In this document: positions 47,513 to 58,849 of the stretch, one piece after another | Layout of the letters: each line of letters starts with the position of its first letter | How positions within the stretch are numbered: position 1 is the first letter of the stretch | From: Siphonodentalium dalli | Taxonomy: Eukaryota > Mollusca > Scaphopoda > Gadilida > Siphonodentaliidae | NCBI GenBank assembly: GCA_032622095.1 | Contig: CP136064.1 | Span: 111,090,004-111,154,003, forward strand | Reading direction: 5' to 3' | Length of the DNA: 64,000 bases | Made by a program: the position numbers and the translations under genes | Notes under the pieces: generated by a model | What the model was told of the DNA's origin: nothing | Database searches by the model: none | What the model saw: only the letters and a program-made list of their open reading frames with translations

Positions 47513-48075
47513 CTAACTATTTTCAGCTATGACTGAGGGGGGAGATCGCATCCCCAAATTTACCATGTCCATGGTAGTGATGAACAGATTAAATGCATTC
47601 GCCAATATTAGGGTAACCAGTATAGAATTGTCAGTGGAAAAAAGCCAACTAAGGCTGATGGTAATAACGACTATAACAATGAAATGTCTTTTACTATCTA
47701 TTGGGCTTCTCGACATCTCGGGCCCCTAATAGGCCCATGGGCTGTTAATCATTGATGTTGGGCCATTAAAACAATAATGCCCTAAAAAATCATGTTATTA
47801 CTATTATTACCAGTCTGTGCTTACATACCAAATGTGGGGTTTCTGAGAATAATGTTCACTCCCGAATCAGTCGTTCTGTTGGCAGATTATGGTTTTGAAC
47901 TAATTTCTGATAAATTTAACCCATCTTCATCAAGTTCGCTCGATTGAGACATTTTTTTAACTTTTGGATTGTGAGTATGCCCACTAAAGTGGTAATAATG
48001 CCAATTATCACAATGAAATGTCTTTGTACAATCTCTTGAGTTTCTTCCAACAGAGCAAGGAAACAGAGAAATAAA
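47513..48075 (-). pseudogene. Two related hydrophobic coding-like fragments
   Basis: Minus-strand frames contain KRHFIVIVVITISLSWLF (within 47513-47716) and, about 0.3 kb upstream in that strand's sense, EIVQRHFIVIIGIITTLVGI (about 47930-48070). Both read as a charged segment leading into a membrane helix and share (K/Q)RHFIVI. Stops and lack of splice sites argue for decay. No family is recognised; a non-coding duplication is the alternative. Confidence 0.3.
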
Positions 48076-48394
48076 CATTCATATTGAGTTTGTTTTAGGT
48101 GTTGTAAGTATCTGTCTTTAATATATTTGAAAAAAAATACAGGGTAGAAGTTAAAGTGTGTACCAAAATTTGTTGACAGATGTAGCCGGAAAAAAACATG
48201 TTCAGTAAAATGGGAATAGCTTCACATCCACGCGGTCAAACAGCCAGCTCATGATAATATAGAAAGCATGCCTTAACGTACTAGAGTGGACCTGGTGCAT
48301 GACTGTACCATTCAAGACACTGATAAATTGAAGGATCATGATAATTTAACCCAAAATATCATTTAGGATATTAGGAGTTCTACCAATCGTTTAA

Positions 48395-48613
48395 CCCTTT
48401 CCTTAATAAATGGTTTCTCCCATACAGTTAAAAATTGGACATTAGAATGGTCTATTATTGATTTGGAGGGATGTTTAGGTGATAAAAGCAGACGACATAT
48501 AAATAATAGTGCAGAAGGAGCCCTATTTATTTAGGGAAATGTTTATTGAACTTATTATCTGAACATTTCCTATGGGATAACTACTAATCAATGATGCTTC
48601 AGGATAGAAAGTG
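48395..48613. mobile_element. Family C MITE
   Basis: TTAACCCTTTCCTTAATAAA left; gataataa arm partly deleted; ttgaacttattatctgaaca; gatagaaagtg-TTAA right. Confidence 0.72.
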
Positions 48614-49465
48614 TTAAATTAGATTTTTTAATTTGCAAAGCGAAAATAATTTTCTATATATAAAATAGGAGCTGGGCGATTGACCCCGGGGGTGTTAATC
48701 TATTTCCGATAGGCAATTAATTCTGCCCAAAATCTTTTTAATTTAACTATCGACAATATAAACTGTTATTGATGAGTAATCAGTGATGAGTTCATTTTGA
48801 GTGATTCAAAGCTATCTTTTGATATATCAACCATGACAAAATGTCACTGGAATCAAGCGTCCATGCAATCAAATGCTAACTCCGCAGTATGTGATGGTAG
48901 AAGGCATCGAATGCGTAGATAACATTTCCTTGGACACATGACTCAATCCCCATTCGCCAGTCACATTTTGTCACAGGCAATCTTAAATCTATCGGCGGAT
49001 GACGTCAATCGACCTATATTGATACCGAAACAGAGCGAGTTATAAATGAAGTGAGAATAAATTCATAATTCAAATTGCCATGGGCTTTAAGCTCCACAGG
49101 TCATGTGATTTCATCTGGTGCAATCAAATAACCTATCTTTATGATGTACTTTGGAGGGATGACAAAATATAATCGGTTATAAATAAAAGATCAATCGGCG
49201 TCAATTGCATGACGGCAGTATATCAGAGTTTGAAACAGTAATGTAACCAGTAAGCATCAGTACACATGAATAATTAAATTGTTATTGAACAATAAAACTA
49301 AATATGTCTGTCTCTCAAGGACATATGAACTTAACTATAGTTCATCTTGTATGTCTGACTATGAAGACTTGTAAGCCTAATCACGTCACTCCATTATAAT
49401 ATGGGAGAACCCGAGGCTCAGTGGCTCAGTCAGTAAGGTGCATCAAGCCATCATAATATATTTAA

Positions 49466-49570
49466 CCCTTTTTATTTACTAAATGGATTCTCTCTCCAAG
49501 TTATAAAACATACATTGGAATGGTCTATTATTCATTTGGAGAGATGATTATGATGCATAATCAAACTTTT
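49466..49570. mobile_element. Family C left-end fragment
   Basis: TTTAACCCTTTTTATTTACT, aaatggattctctctccaag, gaatggtctattattcattt; then breaks off. Confidence 0.6.
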
Positions 49571-49943
49571 AGTAGCACTTTCGTAATTTGATATTGACAA
49601 GCTATGAAGCCACAAGAATGATGCGTTAAAAAAAGTAACAAAAGCAGCTCTCCTGGCGTTAATCCAGTCAACTAACACAACATGTGGTCAACTCTATATT
49701 TACTTAAAATAATAAATTGATGAGGCATCATGTGGACATGTGTGACTGTACAAATATCACATCTTAGAGGTGAGTATATATGCCCATTAAATATGAATTG
49801 CTCATAACTGCCTACAGCAAAGTGCACGTACGATAGCTATCTGTTTAAACTGGATGGACCGCAATAGTCAGTGTGCCATCTCGGGGGAGATAACAGACTG
49901 AGATATTTATCATTGATCACAGTTAATAAAACAGCATAAGTAG

Positions 49944-50065
49944 CCAGTGCGGGCACTTACTAGTAAACTGTTTATGTCCTTGAGCATCTATTGGGCAAAG
50001 CTCTGCCAAGTCCAATAGATGCCAAATGCCCTGAGCGGACATAAACAATACAAGTGCACCGCTGG
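49944..50065. mobile_element. Small foldback MITE, 122 bp
   Basis: ccagtgcgggcacttactag..tgtttatgtcc pairs with ggacataaacaatacaagtgcaccgctgg (in two parts); inner arms gcatctattgg / ccaatagatgc. Confidence 0.7.
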
Positions 50066-50149
50066 GCGGAGGTAACACCCCCGACTGTACAATCAGAGAA
50101 ACTTTCTGGTTAAGCGCTATAAAAATGCCACATGTTGTTCTATATTAGC

Positions 50150-50800
50150 TTCAAATTTGGTCTGGTGCCACAAAAATAGAAGGAAAACTGAATTTTCTAA
50201 GTCGAAAAAGGGTCATAACTCTCACAAAAATTATCCGATTGAACCGAAATTTTACCTTGACCTGTATTGCGATATTGGTAATACACAAAAAAATGGGTTT
50301 TGCAAATAAACAATCCAAAATCAAGTTATCATCTGGAAACCAAAAAAAGTAGCAGAAAACTGAATTTTCTAAGTCCAAAAAGGGGCGTAACTCTGGAAAA
50401 AATGGGCGGACGAAACCACGGCTATGGGGAAATTTTGTCCCCCCGGCTGGTCTATTGGCATACCAAAGATCAAAACTGAATTGAATTAGCGAAACCAAAG
50501 TTATGAGTTGAAACGTTCGTATGCCACAGAAAACTGTATTTTCTAAGTCCAAACAGGGGCGTAACTCTGGAAAAAATGGGCGGACGAAACCGCAGTTATG
50601 GGGAAATCTTGTCCCCCCGGCTGGTCTATTAGCATACCAAAGATCAACTGAATTGAGTTAGCGAAACCAGTTATGAGTTGAAATGTTCGTACGGACGGAA
50701 GGAAGGACGGCTAGACGGAAGGACGAACGGAAGGACGGACGGACGGACGGAGGGCTCCACTATATACCCCCAAATCTCCATCGGAGATCGGGGGCATAAT
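50150..50800. repeat. Family F-related element with terminal microsatellite and hairpin
   Basis: Units with ggggcgtaactctggaaaaa, tgggcggacgaaacc and ccggctggtctatt, then ggaaggacggacgg, ending cccccaaatctcc..ggagatcgggggcata, a hairpin of the kind that closes this family. Confidence 0.72.
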
Positions 50801-50802
50801 AA

Positions 50803-51022
50803 CCCTTCCATGACTGTATCTTCCTGAAATATTGTGAAAACCCTGTGCCAATGCATTCGTTTATATATGTGAGTCTCCCATAGGGAGCCTCACATATAAG
50901 AGAATGCATTGGCCTAACAATATTTACCTTGAATTTGTAAGCCAATGCATTCTCTTATATAAGAGAATGCACTGGCACAGGGTCTTTAATGCTGCACCAG
51001 CGCTGCTCCCATCATGAAAGGG
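50803..51022. mobile_element. Family B MITE, copy 5
   Basis: AACCCTTCCATGACTGTATC left, two hairpin modules (second shortened) and CCCATCATGAAAGGG-TTAA right. Confidence 0.78.
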
Positions 51023-51103
51023 TTAACCCTTTGAACTCTGATGTCCCACAGCTATCGACACCCTGACCCGGGGCTCACCATGGTATATTTCCATAAATTA
51101 TGT

Positions 51104-51605
51104 TGGTTATGTTTAAATTGTGACACAGGTTTGAAACTTTACAGGTCCCCATGGATCACTGATCATTTTAAGATTGGGAGATTTTGCCACACTGCAACTC
51201 ATTGGTAACGGTTTCTATGAGATTACCTGGAATTGACTGGAAAATGCAATTATAGCTTATAGCGTTGTAATTCAATGCCAGTGATTGCATTTTCTTGCAG
51301 GTAATACCCTAATGTGAAATTTGAGATATACCTGACCAGAAGAGTGAACCAAATGTCTTATTTAAGGGTAGCAACAATTGCTAAGCAAATATCACACATG
51401 ATATTTTTGCTTTAATTTAGAGTGTGTCTAGTCGCATGCGTATGGTGTTGGTTATGTTCAAAGGAGGGGAATAAGTCTGAAACTGTGCAGGCATGGACCA
51501 CTGATCATTATAAGATCAGGAGACTTTGCCACCCGATGTCTCCTTAGTAATGGTTACTATGCAACACCCCAAATTGGCAGGAAAATGCAATGATAGCTTA
51601 TATAT
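51104..51605. repeat. Spaced direct repeat, ~165 bp, two copies
   Basis: 51104-51265 and 51449-51605 share ggttatgtt.aaa, tgaaact, ggaccactgatcat, gagactttgccac and ggaaaatgcaatnatagctt. Identity is moderate. Function is unknown. Confidence 0.6.
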
Positions 51606-52412
51606 ATATCCTATATATAGCGCCACATTTCGTTTAAAAATGCATGTTTTTTGTGAATTATAGCCTATGCTATGCGCAAATATTCCTACCCGATACTAAC
51701 GTGCAACCATTCCATATACACACCCTGGCCATCGTTGATGTGTACAGGGCCATATAAATATATATTAGTGGGAATGTCGTGCATCAGTAGGCTATAAACC
51801 GTTTATTTGTCATTGCACTGCTCTGTGCATGCGCGAATAAATCAACTTGATATGCGATAGACAATTCCCCGTATGTGGCAGAACAATGACTAATATACAC
51901 AAGGGTAATTCAAATTTCATTGACCGTATCATCCTCTGAGAGTGGTATTTGGGATAAGCAAATAAAGATTAAGATACTGAAAAGACGTGTCTCTACGCTA
52001 ATATATTAGTTTAACGGGTTGACATAAAATAGGAGTTACACTAAAATGTATCAGTTTCAAAGGGTTATGCAACCGAAAGTATTAGCTACATATTTTATTT
52101 ATCATCCCAAAAAACTTGTCTATGGCTCAGGAAAAAGAAATTGTTTGAAACTGTTAATTTTTTGATAGTCTGTAGGTGTTTCAGAACGAGAAAAAAAAAC
52201 ATTAATATTTTTCACATTTTTTTTGCTGCGAATTAGGGACAAAAAACATTCCAATTGATAATGACTCAGTTAGGTCATTTGAAATTATCTCTATTTGCAT
52301 ATATAATTAAATCATGAAAGTAGTACTAACCTAATTAAGCTACGTTGACCTAAAATATCTATGTTGATGTAATAAGCATAATGTTCATCGAGCACACTTT
52401 ATGTCGGCAATG
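51606..52412. other. Non-coding intron DNA
   Basis: No feature recognised. Confidence 0.5.
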
Positions 52413-52517
52413 GAGAGCTTTCCGATGAATGGCAACAAGCCATGTTTCCGACTAAATCCTGAAAAGTTACCCATAATTCTGCTGTGGTTAAGCAGTCGAT
52501 CAATTAGGGCATTACTG
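52413..52517. mobile_element. Family A half-copy (right arm only)
   Basis: It begins at the axis (ggagagctttccgatgaatg) and runs to gggcattactg-TA; like 25991-26095, the left arm is missing. Confidence 0.8.
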
Positions 52518-52577
52518 TAGTAAGCGGTGGATAAGAGATATACATCCAATGAACATGTAAAATGTATATTTAATTAC

Positions 52578-52663
52578 CTTGGCTATTGCCATGTTCTGTA
52601 AACCAACTGGACATGGAATTCAAATTAATCACATCAAAGTTCAATAAATTATTTCTGTCATTA
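52578..52663 (-). CDS. MAP4K5: MAP4K5-like exon c, CNH domain
   Basis: This 86 bp exon has acceptor ...tttttctttgcag and donor GTAATTAA. The first base completes a serine codon; 28 residues follow, including INLNSMSSWFTEHGNSQ, and the last G starts a glycine codon finished by exon d. The N-SSWFTE core is the conserved signature at this point in MAP4K3/5. A half-copy of palindrome family A lies at 52413-52517, just inside the downstream intron. Confidence 0.93.
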
Positions 52664-53519
52664 CTGCAAAGAAAAAATATATAATATTGTTAGGTACATA
52701 GATAAGTAACTAGGTTCTATTAGTATGTCAGAGATTATCCTGCATAAAGCATTGATATTTTTTTCCAAAAATCCTGAATTTTAATTTTAATATGATACAA
52801 ATATTTTTCTGACTGTTACATGGGCATGCAAAACAAAAGTACACTTGTACCATATATAATTGGAAAAGGAATATATATGAGTGAACCCCTTTGTACCAGA
52901 GCATCACGAGGAACATATTGGATTATGCCCCTTGCACCGAAGAATAATGCTAAAGTAAAGATCTATGTCTCAGCGCAAATTCCCAACAATCTTTTTCCCT
53001 CCAGTATTCACATTACAAATATACATTCTTCTTGTCCGATTTCATTTATCAATTAAATTTTCCAGCATAATCAGCCAATTATCAAAATGTATGGCATGAT
53101 GAATTGATAAATTACACGTCTTGTACGTTTCTATAATCGCCGGCGATGAAAACAAATTGTTAATGTCGCTGAATTTTCTATTACGGTGGTTTGATTCTAT
53201 GTGAAATATTCACCCTGATCCGATTCAAGGTTCGATTCTATGAAAAAATTGTAATTCGCAGGAGCCTAACACATATGGAATATTGGTGTTTACAAAGGGG
53301 ATTGAAGCACAATTTATTCCATTCCAACTTATATATAGCTTCTGTCCCAATTACGTATGATGGTGATGTTTATTCAGAAAATTTCCTATTTTTGGGTGCC
53401 TCAAGTTGTTGTTCATTTACACTTGTATTGAGAGATAATTGGTTTATTGGCTGTTACAGCCTTAATTGTCAGTAGAAGTACTTCCTTATTATACTCCTGA
53501 ATTTATGAGCGCCACTTAC

Positions 53520-53620
53520 CTTGCTCTCACACCCGTACACACCATTGGATACTCCAGCTCCGGACTTATGAACATTTCGAACACGTCCAAATGCATCGGC
53601 ATATTGTCATGTTCAAAACT
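53520..53620 (-). CDS. MAP4K5: MAP4K5-like exon b, CNH domain
   Basis: This 101 bp exon has acceptor ...attatttacag and donor GTAAGTGGC. It starts in phase 0 after exon a, encodes 33 residues (including LDVFEMFISPELEYPMVC) and leaves two nucleotides, AG, completed as serine by exon c. The FEM and EYP-VC motifs are typical of MAP4K3/5 CNH domains. The intron just upstream has little native sequence, because a Helitron-like element begins at 53636, about 13 bp from the acceptor. Confidence 0.93.
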
Positions 53621-54532
53621 CTGTAAATAATATAATCAATACTAATAAAACTCAATTTTGTTTGTTTTGTCAGGCTATGCACAACCAAATGGCTCCTTGG
53701 AGCTGAAATTTATTACACAGGGTCAACTGACCCTGAGAGTGTCATGTGAAAGGTGCCCTTGATGTCAGATGTCTTAAAAGGGCACTAATAATTAATTTAA
53801 ATAAATAATTAATTATATATCCAAAATGGTTGGAATCTGGTCATTGAAAATTAATTCACAGGGGTAAATTGACCCAAAGAGTGTCATGGGATAGGTGCCA
53901 TTTCACCTCAGAAGACTAAAAGGGGCAATAATAAACAATTCCAATTAAATAAATAACCAACAAGAGGTGTGCACTCGAGTGCTAGCATACCCCCACCGTG
54001 GCAAATTCAACCCGCATTATCCGTAAACCCAACAAAAAAGATTTTTAACTTTAAAGAAAAATTTGGATTAATAATTTTGATATTGGTTCATATTTGTTCG
54101 AATGATTGCAGAAACCCAAAAAAGGGTAGAAAATGAAACGCAACCTTAACATCTAAGATGGCTTTTGTCGAGTGTGATAGCATCCAAAAAAAAGAAAGTT
54201 TCAAATATCTATGATCAAAACTGTAGGAGGAGTTGATTACACCATGAAGGTACCCTCATACAGAAAAACAGAAAATTAAAAAACAAAATTTCAAAGTCGA
54301 AAGGCCCATAACTTGGGGAAAAATCATTGGATCAAACTCAAATTCGAACTTGACCTGTTATCATCTGGAACCCAACAAAAAAAATAAGTAAAATTGAATT
54401 TTCGAAGTCGAAAAAAGTCCATTACTCAGGATAAAATCATCGGATCAAACTCAAATTCGAACTCAACCTGTATCTTGATATGGCTGATCTACAAAAAAAC
54501 GGTATTTGCAATTAAAGGATCCAAACTTGAGA

Positions 54533-54847
54533 TATATAATATTTATAAATAATATTACTTTTTCCTTAAGGGAAGCCCGAAACTGAACTATATGGATTAC
54601 GTCTCCGGCCTTGTGTCAATCAGGAGGGTTAAAATTTTATTGCTGTGCCGACCCCACTCACACCCGTGTCCAGATTAGTCTCGCATGAATACACCCGCAT
54701 TCTATCTATTGTCTAGTCAGTTTTTTATTTCCGACTTAATCATGAGATTTGCGAGTCGCGGGGTTGGGAATGGCACCACCATGGGAGGGATCTATGATAG
54801 TTCAGTTTCGGGCTTCCCTTAAGGAAAAAGTAATATTATTTATAAAT
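54533..54847. mobile_element. Element X: foldback with ~70 bp arms
   Basis: atataatatttataaataat..actttttccttaagggaa at the left is the inverse of the right arm ending ggaaaaagtaatattattta, taaatattatat. Interior matches, in inverse orientation, the right end of element Y (cttgtgtcaatcaggagg, ccgcattctatctattgtct). Confidence 0.75.
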
Positions 54848-55996
54848 ATTATATTTTTCCGCCAAGGAGAAGCCCTCAACTGAACTATATGGATTAGAAT
54901 GCAAGCCCAGGAGGAGGCACGAGCAATAAAGTTAATTAATATCCAAATTCGATGGGAATGTACTCTTCCGAAACAGGATTCATGTAAATGTGATTTAGTC
55001 ATGAATCAGATATGATTATGTTACGTGAAAGAGCTCCCAATTCAGATTACGACATTGCTCAAATGTGTACCGGCAGAATTTTCTAAATACCTTGAAGTCG
55101 CTGTAATGTTTTATTACATTTGCCATGTGTCTAACAAGACCACGCGCTCATACATACTGGCGGGCGTAGATTCGCAGGTATTGATCGTTAAAACAATGTT
55201 ACAGATCGCTCAGTCGAAAGAAATGTGAATTGTCATCTGATAACAAGTACTATCTTTCGTATTTATTCATGTAAATTATTACAAAGGAGGATATGGCTGT
55301 CCTGTGGAACTTTCTGCGAATTAACAGAGCAGTGCCATGTATGATTTGGCAGTATACATTATGATACAAAGCAACGGAACTTACGAAATAACCGAAGCGA
55401 GTCGACAGAAACTTATGTAAAGTGAAACACATGTAGCACGAAATTAGGAGATATCGCATACCGTACTACATTGCGTCCTCAATTGTAAGTCATGATAGTC
55501 ATCACGCCGTATGTGTGGCACAATATGCACTATGTGGTTTTGCCACAAGTAAGCTATGTGCTTCTTTAGTCATTGTCAAGATGGCCATCTTAATTCCAAT
55601 TGTTGAAAGATAAAGCCGTCTTGAGGAAAACAGAAAACACGGAAACAAATTACGGATACAGTGAAACGAAAAAAGTTCCCGTTTCGGATGTGAGAAATAT
55701 TAATTAACTATCGGGTACAATAAATTGCAAGTTTGTAATATCAACAATAAATATTGAGTCGATAAACTCGCAACACAGAAAGATACAACCTTGAGAAAAT
55801 AGAAACGATCCTGTCCTGGCGAGGAGGAATAAAAACTGACTAGACAATAGATAGAATGCGGGTGTATTCATGCGAGACTAATCTGGACACGGGTGTGAGT
55901 GGGGTCGGCACAGCAATAAAATTTTAACCCTCCTGATTGACACAAGGCCGGAGACGTAATCCATATAGTTCAGTTGAGGGCTTCTCCTTGGCGGAA
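54848..55996. mobile_element. Element Y: 1.15 kb, terminal inverted repeats
   Basis: The left end ccgccaaggagaagccctca, actgaactatatggatta is mirrored by taatccatatagttcagttg, agggcttctccttggcgg at the right. Interior is non-coding. X and Y are relatives inserted next to each other. Confidence 0.75.
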
Positions 55997-56795
55997 AAAT
56001 CATCCGGAAACCGAAAAAGTGAAAAAATTTCTAAGTCGAAAATTAGCATCATGCGGAGAGGCAGTCCTAAGGAGATTGCATACAAAAAATTGGTTCATAG
56101 TTGTTCGAGTTATGACGTCGGACGGACGGATGGACGGACGGACACACAGAGGGAGAAAGCTTGACGGTCAGACGCAGTCAATCCAATATACCCCCCATTT
56201 TCTTCGAAAGTGGGGGTATAAATACCCAAAATGGTTGGAAACTGGTCGCTGGAAATTGGTATACAGGGGTAAATTGACATGGAGAGTACCATTGGATAGG
56301 TGCTGTTGACGCTAAAGGGGAAATAAAAAATTGTATTATCATATATGAGCAACAAAGAGCATTCCTTATCATCTTAGACGATATGTAGGAAAATTGGTAC
56401 ACATGGGTCACCTGACCAGGGTAATATCATGGGATAGGCACCTTTGACCTCAGATGACTTAAAGGGGAACTTACTAATTATATTAACATAGATGATCAAT
56501 GAAGAGCATTTATTGTCAGCTGAGAAGATGTGGGAAAATTGGCATACAGATGTAATTTGACAAGGGGAGTGTCATGGGATAGATTACTTAAGGAGGCACT
56601 AATAATTAGCAATAAAGATAATTTATTATCAACTTAAAATAAATTACTATTATATTAAAATAATTTACTGATTCTTTACCCGAGCAACGCCGGGTACCCC
56701 AGCTAGTTATTAATATAAATTAAAATATTGTTACAGATTATAATTTTGTAGATATAACTAATGGTCATATATCATTCACTCAGTTCCATTATTAT

Positions 56796-57105
56796 TGATT
56801 GATTGATTGATTGGGGTTTTATGTCGCTTTAGCCACTAAGGCCATATCACGACATTGCCAGTTTTAATGGTGGAGGAAATCCGCACACTTACGGCTAATC
56901 TAACAGTGATTTCAACGGCTGATAAACTCGTCGACCATGTGCGGCAAACCACCGGCCATCGGCAAGTAACTGACAACTTTCCCAGATAACGATTTCGAGT
57001 TACAAAGTCCACGATGGAAACATGTGGATTTGAACCCTTATCGCCAGCGCTGGAAGGCGAAACGGCTTGGAGTTGTACCCCTAACCGATTGAGCCACCGA
57101 GGCCC
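56796..57105 (-). mobile_element. tRNA-derived SINE with perfect 17 bp TSD
   Basis: Read on the minus strand it begins gggcctcggtggctcaatcg (A box) and gggttcaaatcc (B box, plus 57026-57038), continues with a conserved-looking body (gtcagttacttgccgatgg, ccggtggtttgccgcac) and ends in (aatc)n. ctcagttccattattat flanks it at 56779-56795 and 57106-57122, which proves target-primed insertion. Intact duplication implies a young copy. Confidence 0.88.
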
Positions 57106-57205
57106 CTCAGTTCCATTATTATCAAAGATGGATAACTCTATAACAACAATATACAAACAATGTCATTGGGTCCTCGATGCTCCTGACAATTACTTTCCAT
57201 GCCAT

Positions 57206-57535
57206 ATCTTATTGAGATCTGACAACACAAAGCTGAGATATCCACAAGCCTTGAAATAGGGTGTCTGTCATTTGCAGAATGAGGTCCCCAGAGGGTGAAT
57301 TTGGTGATGCTACCCAGCACAGCGGGCTAGTATCACCAAATTCACCCTCTGGGGACCTCATTTGCTTACACCTCAGCAGGATGAGGTTCCCAGAGGGTGA
57401 ATTTGGTGATGCTAGCCCACTATGCAGGGTAGCATCACTAAATTCACCCTCTGGGGACCTCATTCTGCAAATGAGACACACTATTTCAAGGCTTGATCTT
57501 ATTGAGATCTGATAACACAAAGCTGAGATATCCAC
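57206..57535. mobile_element. Family E element with 40 bp flanking duplication
   Basis: The element 57245-57495 (caagccttgaaatag / ctatttcaaggcttg) carries two palindromic blocks. It lies between near-identical 40 bp stretches starting atcttattgagatctga (57206 and 57496), far longer than the 8 bp duplication of the copy at 11357. Confidence 0.7.
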
Positions 57536-57760
57536 TTCTAATATAGAAAATTAACATTTCCAAATAAACAAAGCAAAACAATTCCTATGAGATCCAATAA
57601 TCCATGGCTGAGATAAATGCACAAATGGACAAAATATAAAACTTTCCAGATAAACATAGAAGTATAATTCTAGAATGAAAACTGTGAATGTCATTGAACG
57701 TATTCCTGATGGTGAACCTCCACCATAAACAAACACACTGTCAGAGGTAATGTCAATCCA
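57536..57760. repeat. Family F-related units (F2 type)
   Basis: gagatccaataatccatggc, tgagataaatgcacaaatgg, aaacatagaagtataattct and gtcaatccagtaaatc; same consensus as 20220-20600. Confidence 0.6.
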
Positions 57761-58012
57761 GTAAATCAAAATGTTTCTACGAAAAAAACAGGTGTTTAAC
57801 AGATCATCAATTAGATAACATATCAATGGTAAAAGAATTCCAAATTCATTTACAAAACTATGTATGTTCATGTCAGCAAAGAAGATTCTTTAGGAGATAA
57901 TGTTACTCTGTTTCCGGCGAAGCCATAAACTGTTTCATGGTTGAATCCCCATTTATTCAATGAAACAAGGTATGTTAATCTCAATTGTGATTTAAATCCT
58001 CCAAATAATTAA

Positions 58013-58270
58013 TCCTTCCATGACTGGAGCTTCCTGAAATTTTGCGAAAAACCATGTGCCAATGCATTCTCTTATATATGCGAGTCTCCCGTCGGGAGCC
58101 TCGCATATATAAGAGAACACATTGGCCTAACAATATATACCTTGAACTTGTAAGCCAGTGCATTATCTTATATATATGCGAGGCTCCGTATGGGAGATTC
58201 GCATATATAAGAGACTGCACTGGCACAGGATCTTTAATGCTGCACCAGCGCAGCTCCCGTCATGAAATGG
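58013..58270. mobile_element. Family B MITE, copy 6
   Basis: TTAATCCTTCCATGACTGGA left, two full hairpin modules, CCCGTCATGAAATGG-TTAA right. Confidence 0.8.
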
Positions 58271-58849
58271 TTAAAATAAATTGCACGAGAAATACTTTTT
58301 ATCGCAATTACATGCTATGAAGTTAGATATCCATGGTCACTCGATCAGCACCCGAACAACTTCCTGTTAATCAAATATATATATATATAGTCACGGTTTC
58401 TGCTAGGGGTTGGGGGAACGGGACCCATATAGCCACTGGAGGAAATAGTCTGTCTGTGCAACCAACTGCGAATTTCTAGTATTAGTACAGCAGCCCATGA
58501 TATAGTATTTGTAAATCAGCCCATATTATTTATAACCTAAATACTAAGAGTGTCTTCTATTATAAGTGGATATAAATTCAGGGTATTGCAATTGTGGTTT
58601 TATTTAACTGAAAGATTATTAATACAAGGGCATTTTCATTGGCAATACATACAATTGTTACTACATGTGACTTAATATATATGTACATGTATATCCACAA
58701 TGTAATATAATTGTCAATGCATCAATCCTTGGAGATTTATTTTTCTATGAAATGGTTCTCTATTGGGCAGCGTTACCTGGCACATAAAATTACCTTTGTT
58801 TATCACTCTCTGTTGGTTTCATTTAATAGGAGATACACTGGCGATATAA

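Larger units (their letters stand above)
53960..56218. repeat. Family F-related element, split
   Basis: Left part to about 54533 has aaggcccataacttgggg and aactcaaattcgaacttgac; right part from 55996 resumes at tcatccggaaaccgaaaaag, then ggacggatggacggacggac, caatccaatatacccccca and a closing hairpin (ccccattttcttcgaaagtgggg in two arms). The phrase 'cttgag...tcatccgga' is interrupted exactly by the insertion. Confidence 0.65.
53636..56706 (+). mobile_element. Helitron-like element hosting nested insertions
   Basis: The 5' end TCAATACTAATAAAACTC starts 13 bp from the exon b acceptor. The 3' end has acccgagcaacgccgggt (56678-56695), 7 nt, CTAG-T (56703-56707). Internal tandem units (caaaatggttggaa, aggggtaaattgac, gtcatgggataggt) occur before 53950 and again at 56221-56600. 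The middle holds a family F copy (53960-54540 and 55996-56218) that is itself split by the X/Y elements. Confidence 0.62.

Noticed and set aside
50671-50856. ORF rich in RPSVRPSVLPF
   Set aside because: Translation of the ggacgg/ggaagg microsatellite of family F.
57020-57105. Functional tRNA gene on the minus strand
   Set aside because: Head of a SINE with target duplication; no paired acceptor stem.
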